A stretch of DNA of 8,196 nt, from NCBI GenBank assembly GCA_016764955.1, contig JAESQZ010000092.1:1-8196 (forward strand). Direction: 5' to 3'. This document shows positions 1 through 6,685 of this stretch, one piece after another. A model generated the notes under the pieces. That model searched no databases. It was not told the origin of the DNA and worked only from the letters and a program-made list of their open reading frames with translations. The number at the start of each line of letters is the position of its first letter. Position 1 is the first letter of the stretch. A program made the position numbers and the translations under genes. The DNA is from Deltaproteobacteria bacterium (GTDB lineage Bacteria; Myxococcota; UBA727; JABDBI01).

Positions 1-183
1 AGCTTTTTAGGGCTTGGGGTTCCTATTGGTACGCCTTCGTGGGGATCTTTGTTAGAGCAGGGCGTGAATTATTTATTTGTTGCGCCGCATTTGGTGATAC
101 TCCCCGGTATTTGTATTGCAGTGTCTGTTTTGCTGTTTAACTTTCTTGGGGACTGGCTTCGAGATGCGAGGGATCCTACGTGA
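1..183 (+). CDS. ABC transporter permease, DppC/OppC type (C-terminal fragment)
   Basis: Only the last 60 codons are present, read in frame 1 and ending in TGA at 181-183. The encoded end contains SFLGLGVP, then PSWGSLLEQG, a hydrophobic segment (about residues 31-47 of the fragment) and a closing FNFLGDWLRDARDP. This order is typical of the inner-membrane permease subunit of dipeptide, oligopeptide or nickel ABC importers: the final transmembrane helix and the short cytoplasmic tail that follows the BPD_transp_1 domain. The substrate cannot be told from this fragment. The partner permease, ATPases and binding protein would be expected upstream, or on the + strand outside the window, but nothing of them is visible. 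The tail looks intact. Transcription runs into a palindromic element at 189-254. Confidence 0.85.
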   Translation, partial: SFLGLGVPIGTPSWGSLLEQGVNYLFVAPHLVILPGICIAVSVLLFNFLGDWLRDARDPT

Positions 184-188
184 TTATT

Positions 189-254
189 TGTCACCCTGGC
201 GAAGGCCAGGGTCCAGTTTCCCCTGGAGAGATGCTGGCCTCCGCCAGCATGACA
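189..254. repeat. Palindromic element, TGTCA...TGACA family, copy 1
   Basis: The element is bounded by TGTCA (189-193) and TGACA (250-254). It consists of a left hairpin CCCTGGC-gaag-GCCAGGG (194-211), a TCCAGT box (212-217), a short centre, and a right hairpin ATGCTGG-cctccg-CCAGCAT (231-250). It fills nearly the whole gap between the convergent permease stop (183) and the betA stop (257). The boundary bases and the TCCAGT box match two further copies in this window, but the stem sequences differ, so the copies conserve architecture more than sequence. There is no T-tract, so a classical intrinsic terminator is not shown. A bidirectional transcription-end or mRNA-stabilising role is inference from its position. 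Confidence 0.8.
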
Positions 255-256
255 AA

Positions 257-1894
257 TTAAGCCTGATAAAAAGCCAAATTCTCCGGCGGCAACATCGAGT
301 TACCCAAAATCAAATCACTTGCTTTTTCAGCCAGCATCATAATAGGCGCATAAATATTGCCATTGGTAATATAGGGCATCGAAGAAGCGTCGACCACATG
401 CAGATTTCTCACGCCGTGAACTGCGAGTGACTTTGGGTCCAGTACACTCATATTATCTATGCCCATTCGGCAGGTGCAAGATGGATGCAAAGCGGTTTCA
501 GCATCTTTGCGTACCCAATCTAAAATCTCATCTTCTGTATCAACACTAGGGCCAGGTGATATTTCACCGCCGTTATACTCTTTCATAGGATCTTGGGCGA
601 GAATCTTACGAGCAGTTCCAATTGCCTCTATCCACTCGCGCTTATCTTGTTCTGTCGATAGATAGTTAAATAAAATAGATGGGTGTTCACGGGGGTCTTT
701 GGACTTAATCATCACGTGCCCGCGGGCATTAGAGTACATAGGCCCGATATGAACTTGATAACCATGAGCACTTGCTGGCTGGCTGCCATCATAACGAACT
801 GCCAGTGGCAAAAAGTGGAACATTAAATTGGGGTAAGCTTCGTTCGGGCTGCTGCGTGCAAAACCGCCTGATTCAAAATGATTGGTAGCGGCAGGGCCAG
901 TTTTTTTGAAAATCCATTCTAAACCAATAAGAGGCTTTTTGTACCACTTAAGAGAAGGGTTTTGAGAAACAGGCTTTAGGCATTTGTGCTGCACATAGAC
1001 TTCTAAATGGTCTTGTAAGTGCTGACCAACCCCAGGGACGTCTGCTGTCACTGGAATATCAAGTTGTTCTAATAAGTCTTTTGGGCCAACGCCTGAAAGT
1101 TGGAGCAACTGAGGTGAATTAAAAGCACCTGCACAGACAATTGTTTGCCCAGCATAGGCAATCTTTCTTGAAAATCTGTCACGATATACGACGCCAACAG
1201 CACGCTTGCCGTTAAATAAAATACGTTCTGTAAAACACTTTGTTTTTACTTTGAGATTTCTGCGACTTAATATAGGGTTTAAATAAGCTTTGGTGGCGCT
1301 CCAGCGTTTACCGTTTTTGATATTTCGATCAAAAGCAGAAAAACCTTCTTGCCTAAAGCCATTGACGTCTTCGGTGCGTGGGTAACCAGCTGCAACGGCT
1401 GATTCTAAAAAAGCTTTATTTAACTCGCTTTTCTCGTTTCCTCGTTCTAAATGAAGTGGCCCTGAATCGCCTCGATATTCTGATTGGACATCCTGATTGG
1501 TCTCCATGCGTTTGAAGTAAGGCAAGCAGTGTGCATAGTCCCAAGGTTCCATGCCAGGATCAGATGCCCAGCGCTGAATATCCAGCGGGTTTCCACGTTG
1601 AAAAATCATGCCATTGATCGACGAACACCCGCCTAATACTTTGCCGCGTGCATGATAAATCCGGCGATTATCCATGTTGGGCTCTGGGTCTGATTCATAG
1701 CGCCAATCGTAAAATCGGTTGCCAATCGGAATCGTCAAAGCTGCTGGCATATGAATAAATAAGTCCCAGGAATAGTCTTTGCGGCCGGCTTCTAATACCA
1801 GTACTTTTGAGCCATTCGCTGAAAGCCGGTTGGCTAGGACACAGCCAGCGGATCCGCCACCAACGATGATGAAGTCATATTGAGCGCTTGCCAT
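257..1894 (-). CDS. betA: Choline dehydrogenase (GMC oxidoreductase family)
   Basis: This 545-residue FAD flavoprotein is expected to oxidise choline to betaine aldehyde, and possibly on to glycine betaine, the osmoprotectant. It has an N-terminal Rossmann dinucleotide-binding motif GGGSAGCVLANRL (residues 12-24) with the ribose-binding acidic LEAG near 34-37. GMC signature 1 lies around ARGKVLGGCSSINGM (82-96) and GMC signature 2 at GAFNSPQLLQLSGVGP (256-271). The C-terminal catalytic pair is His470 in HPSCTCRMG and an Asn in PYITNGNIYAP (511-513). Phrases such as DPGMEPWDYAHCLPYFKRMET and SPGPSVDTEDEILDWV favour BetA over other GMC alcohol dehydrogenases. Length and both ends look complete, and no signal peptide is seen. 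The ATG at 1894 has only a weak ribosome binding site. The usual partners betB, betI and betT are not in the window. The stop lies 3 bp from a palindromic element. Confidence 0.88.
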   Translation of the reverse strand: MASAQYDFIIVGGGSAGCVLANRLSANGSKVLVLEAGRKDYSWDLFIHMPAALTIPIGNRFYDWRYESDPEPNMDNRRIYHARGKVLGGCSSINGMIFQRGNPLDIQRWASDPGMEPWDYAHCLPYFKRMETNQDVQSEYRGDSGPLHLERGNEKSELNKAFLESAVAAGYPRTEDVNGFRQEGFSAFDRNIKNGKRWSATKAYLNPILSRRNLKVKTKCFTERILFNGKRAVGVVYRDRFSRKIAYAGQTIVCAGAFNSPQLLQLSGVGPKDLLEQLDIPVTADVPGVGQHLQDHLEVYVQHKCLKPVSQNPSLKWYKKPLIGLEWIFKKTGPAATNHFESGGFARSSPNEAYPNLMFHFLPLAVRYDGSQPASAHGYQVHIGPMYSNARGHVMIKSKDPREHPSILFNYLSTEQDKREWIEAIGTARKILAQDPMKEYNGGEISPGPSVDTEDEILDWVRKDAETALHPSCTCRMGIDNMSVLDPKSLAVHGVRNLHVVDASSMPYITNGNIYAPIMMLAEKASDLILGNSMLPPENLAFYQA

Positions 1895-1956
1895 GGAGTT
1901 AAAAACTCTTGGCGTAAAGTCTTTGTTCCAGCTCTGGTGGCTTTCTGGAAATTAAG

Positions 1957-1962
1957 TATAAT
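1957..1962 (+). promoter_or_regulatory. Candidate uvrC -10 box (TATAAT)
   Basis: A perfect TATAAT lies at 1957-1962, ten bases before the uvrC ATG at 1972. No good -35 hexamer sits 16-18 bp upstream (CTGGTG at 1934-1939 is poor). Initiation about 7 bases downstream of the box would fall at about 1969, leaving almost no leader. The bases before the ATG contain no Shine-Dalgarno sequence, which fits a leaderless transcript. This is inferred from sequence only. Confidence 0.45.
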
Positions 1963-1986
1963 AACTCTAATATGTCCGAAATCCAA
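1958..1986 (-). promoter_or_regulatory. Candidate betA promoter
   Basis: On the minus strand, TTGGAT (complement of 1981-1986) is followed by a 17-bp spacer and TATTAT (complement of 1958-1963). The -10 matches consensus at 5 of 6 positions and the -35 at 3 of 6. The predicted start is near 1951, giving a leader of about 57 nt before the betA ATG at 1894. The -35 lies within the first codons of uvrC and the -10 overlaps the opposing TATAAT, so the two promoters could compete. No BetI operator could be identified. Confidence 0.35.
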
Positions 1987-3585
1987 TTTGATTCTTTTCC
2001 TGAATCTCCTGGTTGTTATTTGATGAAAAACAAGGCTGGGAAGATTTTTTATGTAGGAAAAGCAATTAATTTAAGAAATCGAATTAGAAGCTATTTTACA
2101 GGGCAAGATACTCGGGCTTTTGTGGGGTGGCTCGATAAAATTTTAGATAAAATTGACGTAGTTGTTGTTGAGAGCAATAAAGAGGCTTTGTTGTTGGAAC
2201 AAACATTAATCCAACTGCATAAGCCAAAATATAATATTTTACTTAAAGATGATAAACGATTTATATCGCTGAGACTGGCAAAACCAAAAGAATCAGGCGC
2301 TTTGCATGACCAGTTCCCAAAATTAGAGATTATTCGAAAGCCTAAAAAAGACAACGCTCGGTATTTTGGGCCGTATCCATCAGCAACGAAACTTCGTGAG
2401 ACAGTCACGCAGATTAACAAGCATTTTAAGCTCAGAACTTGCTCAGATCGCGTGATAGACCATCGAGATAGGCCTTGTATTCAGCATCAAATTGGCAGAT
2501 GTTTGGCGCCGTGCGTTTATCCTGTTCCAGTTTATGAACAAGAGATGGACAACGTGGCGATGTTTCTAAAAGGTCAGACGTCTGAAGTGGAAAAGCAATT
2601 AGAGCAGTTAATGTGGAATGCTGTGCAATCTGAGCAGTTTGAACGAGCAGCGCAGATCCGAGACCAGATTCAAGCGATTGAAGACTCTGTAGAGAAACAA
2701 ACTGCCTATCGATTATCTAAACGTCATGACGAAGATGTGTTCGGGGTAGCGAGAGAAGCGGGTTATTTGGAAATCGTAAGATTGCCTATTAGGGCAGGGC
2801 GTATGCAAGGCGCCGAGCATTATGGATTTCAAAATCAAGAATTTCCAACAGACGAGTTGCTCTCTGGGTTTATCTCGCAATTTTATGCAAATCTCCCAGA
2901 ACAAGACTGGCCCAAGCAAGTCGCCAGCCCATATCCCCCCTTTGAAAAAGGGGGGCAGGGGGGATTTCCCCCCCCAGTTTCGACCCCAAAACGCGGCGAA
3001 CTCCTAAAACTAGTCAATATTGCCACCCAAAATGCCGAGCTCGCTTTAGAAGGACGCCTCAAACAAGCTGAATCTCATCTTGAAAACCTCAAAGCGCTTC
3101 AAGCATGTGTTGGTATGCGCAGGCTTCCTAAGACTATTGAGTGCTTTGACGTTTCTTTGTTCCAGGGAACTGACGCCGTTGCTTCGCAAGTTTGTTTTGT
3201 GAATGGCGTGCCAGATAAATCACGCTATCGAAAGTATAATATTAAGACTGTTGAGGGCACGGACGATTACGCCATGATGCGTGAAGTTTTGACGCGCAGG
3301 CTCAAAAAAGCTGATTTTCCAGACTTGCTTTTGGTAGATGGTGGAAAGGGGCAGCTGTCTGTAGCAATGGCTGTTTGCAGAGATTTGGGTTTAGATTTGA
3401 CACTTGCTGCAATTGCCAAAGCGCCTGAGCGCTTATTTTTACCTAATCGTAAGAATCCAATTGTCTTAAAAGAGCACACAAAAGAGCGGTATCTTCTAGA
3501 GCGCATCCGGGATGAGGCTCACCGCTTTGCGATTACAGCGCACAGAGCAAAGAGAAAGAAGCGAATTCTGTCATCCCGGCCTTGA
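1972..3585 (+). CDS. uvrC: UvrABC system protein C, C-terminally truncated by a repeat
   Basis: UvrC is the dual-incision nuclease of nucleotide excision repair, recruited by UvrB to damaged DNA. The 537 residues hold an N-terminal GIY-YIG nuclease domain (GCY at 14-16, YVGKAINLR at 27-35, Arg37/Arg39 region, metal-binding Glu76) for the 3' incision. A Cys-rich stretch follows (HQIGRCLAPCVYPV), then a UVR UvrB-binding motif (about 206-241). The RNase H-like domain for the 5' incision keeps Asp393, Asp431/432, Asp456 and His517. Families usually run to about 600 residues and end in a tandem helix-hairpin-helix domain. Here the frame stops 20 residues after His517, and the last five residues (LSSRP) and the stop come from the palindromic element at 3568-3618. 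No helix-hairpin-helix remnant lies downstream. Residues 320-335 are encoded by a second, G/C-run repeat. The start at ATG 1972 matches the family start but lacks a Shine-Dalgarno sequence. It may be partly functional or decaying. Confidence 0.92.
   Translation: MSEIQFDSFPESPGCYLMKNKAGKIFYVGKAINLRNRIRSYFTGQDTRAFVGWLDKILDKIDVVVVESNKEALLLEQTLIQLHKPKYNILLKDDKRFISLRLAKPKESGALHDQFPKLEIIRKPKKDNARYFGPYPSATKLRETVTQINKHFKLRTCSDRVIDHRDRPCIQHQIGRCLAPCVYPVPVYEQEMDNVAMFLKGQTSEVEKQLEQLMWNAVQSEQFERAAQIRDQIQAIEDSVEKQTAYRLSKRHDEDVFGVAREAGYLEIVRLPIRAGRMQGAEHYGFQNQEFPTDELLSGFISQFYANLPEQDWPKQVASPYPPFEKGGQGGFPPPVSTPKRGELLKLVNIATQNAELALEGRLKQAESHLENLKALQACVGMRRLPKTIECFDVSLFQGTDAVASQVCFVNGVPDKSRYRKYNIKTVEGTDDYAMMREVLTRRLKKADFPDLLLVDGGKGQLSVAMAVCRDLGLDLTLAAIAKAPERLFLPNRKNPIVLKEHTKERYLLERIRDEAHRFAITAHRAKRKKRILSSRP
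2935..2975. repeat. G/C-run double-hairpin repeat inside uvrC
   Basis: The element is C6 (2935-2940), a TTTGAAAAA loop, G6 (2950-2955), CA, G6 (2958-2963), ATTT and C8 (2968-2975). It can form two adjacent hairpins. It is read in frame as PPFEKGGQGGFPPP, residues 322-335 of UvrC, within the variable linker between the UVR motif region and the RNase H-like domain. Similar CCCCCTTT-GAAAAAGGGGG elements occur dispersed in many bacterial genomes, and their translations (PPLKKGG-like) are a familiar sign of repeat invasion. The homopolymer runs are also possible slippage sites. Confidence 0.75.
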
Positions 3586-3618
3586 GCCGGGATCCAGTGC
3601 TGGATCCCGGGATGACAG
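3568..3618. repeat. Palindromic element, TGTCA...TGACA family, copy 2
   Basis: The outer arms CTGTCATCCCGG (3568-3579) and CCGGGATGACAG (3607-3618) are exact inverted repeats. An inner pair GGGATCCAG (3589-3597) and CTGGATCCC (3600-3608) forms an alternative hairpin. The left half has the same 30 bases as copy 3 (7246-7275). The right half looks like the mirrored half-element with 11 bases lost between two CCGG copies. The element encodes the last five uvrC codons and its TGA at 3583-3585. Confidence 0.88.
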
Positions 3619-3665
3619 CCCCCTCTTTTGCCTGAATAGGTTATTCATGCCACATAGGCCTGCTT

Positions 3666-4916
3666 ATGAGTAGACCTATTAAAGTTATGTTAGGCCTTTG
3701 TTTCGGAACAGGTGCGGGACTTTTGTGTCATCAATCACCTGGACCCTGGCTTGATAACGTCATTGCCTATGTTGCTGAACCAGCCGGACAGCTTTTTTTA
3801 AGACTGATTTTCATGGTTGTGGTTCCATTGGTGTTTTCCGCGCTGGTAATCGGAGTTTTTGAGTTAAAAGATTTTTCGAAACTGGGAAAAGTTGGGTTGA
3901 AGACCTTCATTTACACCGTATTTTCCTCCGTTGTGTCTGTCTTTATTGGTTTAGGTCTGGTGACTTGGTTAAAGCCAGGCGTCGGACTGGATGTAGATAT
4001 TACTCAAAAGCTGAACTCACATGTGCAGGCTCTGGAACAGGCTGAATCTGTCGGGACGGTGACGCAGATTTTGGTGTCTTTGATTCCTAAAAATCCACTT
4101 CTGGCTGCGACGCGCGCATTGGAAGGGGACATGGTTCCCTTCATGATATTTACTCTGATTTTCGGGATTGCTTTATTGATGGTCGCTGGGAAAAACGTTC
4201 AAGACCCTCTGGTTCAGGCTTTGGAGACTCTGCGCGATGTCTCTATGAAAATTGTTGACTTCGCCATGTCTCTGGCCCCGTTTGGGGTAGCTGGTTTGAT
4301 GTTCACCATGACCGCCAGGTTTGGTTTTTCCTTGATAGGCAACCTAGGCAAATATGTTTTCGTGGTTCTGTTGGGCTTGGCCATTATGCAATTTGTTGTG
4401 TATGGGCTGGTGTTGAAATTTTTTGCCAAAATGTCGCCTGCTTGGTTTTTGAAACAGACACGTGAAGTGTTTTTTACAGCTTTCTCGACGTCGTCTTCTA
4501 ACGCAACTTTGCCAACCTCGATTCGAGTGGCTGAGCAAAACTTAAAACTGGATCGTAGCATTGGAGCTTTTGTGTTGACCATTGGTTCTGCTGCCAACCA
4601 AAATGGAACGGCCTTATTTGAAGGTGTGACAATTTTGTTTTTGGCCCAGATTTTTGGGATTCATTTAGAGCTTGGCCAGCAAGTTGTTGTGTTATTTATG
4701 TCTATTGTGGCAGGCATTGGAACAGCAGGAATTCCTGGGGGCTCTATTCCACTTATTATGATTGTGCTGCAATCTATCGGGGTGCCTCCTGAAGGGATCG
4801 GTTTGATTTTGGGCGTTGATAGGCTGCTTGATATGTGTCGGACAGTACTTAACGTCAGTGGCGATTTAGTTTGCGCCACTGTAGTAGACGCGAGTGAACG
4901 GCGCTCAAAGGCCTGA
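3666..4916 (+). CDS. Dicarboxylate/amino acid:cation symporter (SDF family)
   Basis: This 416-residue inner-membrane carrier is of the DAACS/SDF family (GltP, DctA, GltPh), which imports glutamate, aspartate or C4-dicarboxylates with cations. The protein is strongly hydrophobic throughout. The re-entrant hairpin 1 serine motif is TSSSNATLP (275-283). The transmembrane 7 motif normally NMDGT reads NQNGT (311-315). Hairpin 2 contains AGIGTAGIPGGSIPL. Transmembrane 8 keeps the Asp389, Arg392, Asn396, Asp400 series with the same spacing as the ligand-binding D/R/N/D of GltPh, pointing to an acidic amino-acid or similar substrate. The loss of the Asp in NMDGT is unusual because that residue contributes to a sodium site. 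Length is normal. The ATG at 3666 has only a weak upstream AGG. The 3' end overlaps the convergent LarC-like gene by 12 bp. The exact substrate is not determinable. Confidence 0.9.
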   Translation: MSRPIKVMLGLCFGTGAGLLCHQSPGPWLDNVIAYVAEPAGQLFLRLIFMVVVPLVFSALVIGVFELKDFSKLGKVGLKTFIYTVFSSVVSVFIGLGLVTWLKPGVGLDVDITQKLNSHVQALEQAESVGTVTQILVSLIPKNPLLAATRALEGDMVPFMIFTLIFGIALLMVAGKNVQDPLVQALETLRDVSMKIVDFAMSLAPFGVAGLMFTMTARFGFSLIGNLGKYVFVVLLGLAIMQFVVYGLVLKFFAKMSPAWFLKQTREVFFTAFSTSSSNATLPTSIRVAEQNLKLDRSIGAFVLTIGSAANQNGTALFEGVTILFLAQIFGIHLELGQQVVVLFMSIVAGIGTAGIPGGSIPLIMIVLQSIGVPPEGIGLILGVDRLLDMCRTVLNVSGDLVCATVVDASERRSKA

Positions 4917-5879
4917 GTCGGTTCGTCGTTTCCAAGCGGCAAGCACATCCGCTCGGATGATATCTTGCGGGTGACCTGAGGCTCTGGAAAGCGCTTCGAG
5001 ATCTTCTTGTAGTGGGTCAGCTCGCAAGATTTTGTCGCCCCATAGATACTCAGTAACCCGGCAAACTTGTTGCTTTTGAGATTTGCCAAGCACAACGCTA
5101 ATTACCCGTTTGTGAAGACTCTGACGCTCGATATGTTTAATCATGACATCAGGTGACTGGCCAATAATGAGCATGGCTTCAATGATCTGATACTGGGCAC
5201 TTTCAGGAGCTATGACAGTGAACAGGGTTTTTCCGTGATTATGCTGGTCGGTTACAGCAGTATTAGAAACCTGCTGAGCGCCAAGCTGAGTAAGACGATG
5301 GCTGAGCTCGCCGATTATAAATGGATTAGGTAAAAATGCTGAAAGCTCTAAGAGCTCTTGCTTACTGGTAGTTTGAGCAGAGCTCTTTTGACACCAGAGC
5401 ACCCGGACTGTTTGATCTTTACTAGAACCCATGTTCAAGAGGACGCTATCGCCTCTGGAGCCAATATGCGAAGCACAAGTCTTGATCAGTGCGATGCCTG
5501 GAGCATCTGCATGTGGCGCAGGCCACTCTCGTTCGTAGACTGGCAATGAGTGGCTTAGCTTTAAAATTACTGCGCGATTCGAGTCGTCCGGATGAAAGGC
5601 CAGCGGAATTCGAGAAGCACTTATAGCTGACGGGTTTAGCGTGGTAAGCAACTGGCAAAAATTACGCAGTAGATCTAGGTCTGTTTCAGCAGTTTGATAA
5701 CCAGCCTCGTTTAATAAACTGGAGGCTTTTTTGAATAGCTCTAGGGGTATGGGTTCAAGTTGATCTTGTTGAGGGGCTTTAGAAGATAGATTGGCGCCTA
5801 GGTTTAAAAGTGCCTCGCAGAGTGCGTGGCTCAAGCAGCCTTGGCTCAAATCAAAATGTAATAAATATGAAGAAGACAT
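4905..5879 (-). CDS. Divergent LarC-like (DUF111) protein
   Basis: This is a 324-residue protein from ATG 5879. LarC inserts nickel into the pincer cofactor of lactate racemase. The N-terminus (HFDLSQG...ALLNLG) aligns without gaps to the LarC start HFDcfsGisGDMllGALldLG as I know it, but the GDM triplet is SHA. Later parts also follow LarC order: an equivalent of the ELVTPTGAAL region at DAPGIALIKTCA, a GyGaG...LRV-like strand at LNMGSSKDQTVRVLWC, and a C-terminal domain ending EDLEALSRASGHPQDIIRADVLAAWKRR, close to the LarC finish. The KKGRPG and TNIDDM motifs are not recognisable and no His-rich linker is seen. It is somewhat shorter than usual LarC (about 400). A longer reading from TTG 5966 is possible but would start upstream of the candidate promoter at 5896-5923, so ATG 5879 is preferred. 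No larA, larB or larE is nearby. The function is probably altered, and the assignment rests on remembered family patterns. Confidence 0.62.
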   Translation of the reverse strand: MSSSYLLHFDLSQGCLSHALCEALLNLGANLSSKAPQQDQLEPIPLELFKKASSLLNEAGYQTAETDLDLLRNFCQLLTTLNPSAISASRIPLAFHPDDSNRAVILKLSHSLPVYEREWPAPHADAPGIALIKTCASHIGSRGDSVLLNMGSSKDQTVRVLWCQKSSAQTTSKQELLELSAFLPNPFIIGELSHRLTQLGAQQVSNTAVTDQHNHGKTLFTVIAPESAQYQIIEAMLIIGQSPDVMIKHIERQSLHKRVISVVLGKSQKQQVCRVTEYLWGDKILRADPLQEDLEALSRASGHPQDIIRADVLAAWKRRTDSGL

Positions 5880-5895
5880 GAGAGTGGGTTCTGAA

Positions 5896-5923
5896 ATTAG
5901 CAAGCTAAAGTGAATACTGTCAA
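5896..5923 (-). promoter_or_regulatory. Candidate promoter of the LarC-like gene
   Basis: On the minus strand a perfect TTGACA (complement of 5918-5923) is followed by a 16-bp spacer and GCTAAT (complement of 5896-5901), which matches the -10 consensus at 4 of 6 positions. The predicted start near 5889 leaves about ten bases before ATG 5879. It supports the shorter start over TTG 5966. No equally good promoter for the divergent pyrH was found in the 5880-5978 gap. Confidence 0.45.
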
Positions 5924-5969
5924 ATCTTTCAGAACAAAGACTTGTATTTTGAGCTAAATTCGTCAAAGT

Positions 5970-5975
5970 AGGAGG
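5970..5975 (+). promoter_or_regulatory. pyrH ribosome binding site
   Basis: A full AGGAGG lies at 5970-5975, only 3 bases before the pyrH ATG. The spacing is shorter than usual, but the start is fixed by the conserved N-terminus MFKRILLKLSGEAL. Confidence 0.8.
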
Positions 5976-5978
5976 GTT

Positions 5979-6683
5979 ATGTTTAAGAGAATTTTGCTAA
6001 AACTATCAGGTGAGGCTCTGCAGGGTCATCAGGGTTTTGGAATTGACCCAAAGATTATTGCCAATATGGCCAAAGAGATTAAAGAACTTAGAGAGCTTGA
6101 TGTTGATGTGGCATTGGTCATCGGGGGCGGTAATATTTTCAGGGGCTTAGCGGCAAGCACCCTTGGTATGGACCGTTCCACAGCCGATTATATGGGCATG
6201 CTGGCTACGGTACTCAATTCACTCGCTTTACAGGATTCTTTGGAGCAAATTGATGTTCCAACCCGCGTGCAGTCTGCTATTCACCTATCTGAGCTATGTG
6301 AGCCTTATATTCGGCGCAAAGCTGTGAGACATCTAGAAAAGGGCAGGGTAGTGATCTTTGCCGCAGGAACTGGGAATCCCTATTTTACGACTGATACTGC
6401 TGCAGCGCTTAGAGCTATGGAAATTCATGCAGATGCTATTTTCAAAGCAACCAAAGTTGATGGGGTTTACGATAGTGATCCTGAGAAGAACCCAAAAGCT
6501 AAAATGTTTAGCAAACTTACTTACAAAGAAGTGTTAACCCGAGATCTAAAAGTAATGGACTCTACGGCGACTTCATTGTGCATGGACAACAAAATGCCCA
6601 TTTATGTGTTTAACATGACAATACATGGCAATATCAAACAGATTTTAAAAGGTAAGAAAATAGGAACGGTGGTAGAGGAGTAA
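5979..6683 (+). CDS. pyrH: UMP kinase (uridylate kinase)
   Basis: This is a cytosolic hexameric kinase of the amino-acid-kinase fold that phosphorylates UMP to UDP with ATP in pyrimidine nucleotide synthesis. The 234-residue length is typical. Motifs run in the expected order: KLSGEAL (8-14) for phosphate binding, IGGGNIFRG (about 48-56), a MDRSTADYMGMLATVLN segment contacting UMP, FAAGTGNPYFTTDTAAALRA for nucleotide binding, and KATKVDGVYDSDP with the family's usual closing segments (VMDSTA, NM). It has a strong ribosome binding site and is followed after 2 bases by frr, the usual partner, so the two are very likely co-transcribed. The common upstream partners rpsB and tsf are absent here; a divergent LarC-like gene takes their place. 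Nothing in the protein looks damaged. Confidence 0.97.
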   Translation: MFKRILLKLSGEALQGHQGFGIDPKIIANMAKEIKELRELDVDVALVIGGGNIFRGLAASTLGMDRSTADYMGMLATVLNSLALQDSLEQIDVPTRVQSAIHLSELCEPYIRRKAVRHLEKGRVVIFAAGTGNPYFTTDTAAALRAMEIHADAIFKATKVDGVYDSDPEKNPKAKMFSKLTYKEVLTRDLKVMDSTATSLCMDNKMPIYVFNMTIHGNIKQILKGKKIGTVVEE

Positions 6684-6685
6684 AT

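Noticed and set aside
189..254. Intrinsic terminator between the permease and betA genes
   Set aside because: The hairpins are strong but no T-tract follows on either strand; it fits better as a copy of the palindromic element family.
116..665. Plus-strand open frames over the 3' end of betA (116-430 and 459-665)
   Set aside because: They are antisense to a well-supported GMC oxidoreductase, and the first runs through the permease end and the palindromic element.
2822..3007. Plus-strand frame reading PPLKKGGRGDFPPQF through the G/C-run repeat
   Set aside because: This is an out-of-frame reading of the repeat within uvrC; such translations are a common artefact of this repeat type.
4214..5095. 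Long minus-strand open frames under the 3' half of the symporter gene and into the end of the LarC-like gene (4214-4597 and 4661-5095)
   Set aside because: They lie antisense to a gene with clear family motifs, show no recognisable protein pattern, and the second also conflicts with the LarC-like frame on the same strand.
5928..5960. pyrH promoter (TATTTT at 5945-5950 or TAAATT at 5955-5960)
   Set aside because: No acceptable -35 hexamer sits 16-18 bp upstream of either, so it was not listed although a pyrH promoter must exist nearby.
5880..5966. N-terminal extension of the LarC-like protein from TTG 5966
   Set aside because: The extra 29 residues match nothing in the family, begin with a rare start codon, and would place the start upstream of the best promoter candidate.
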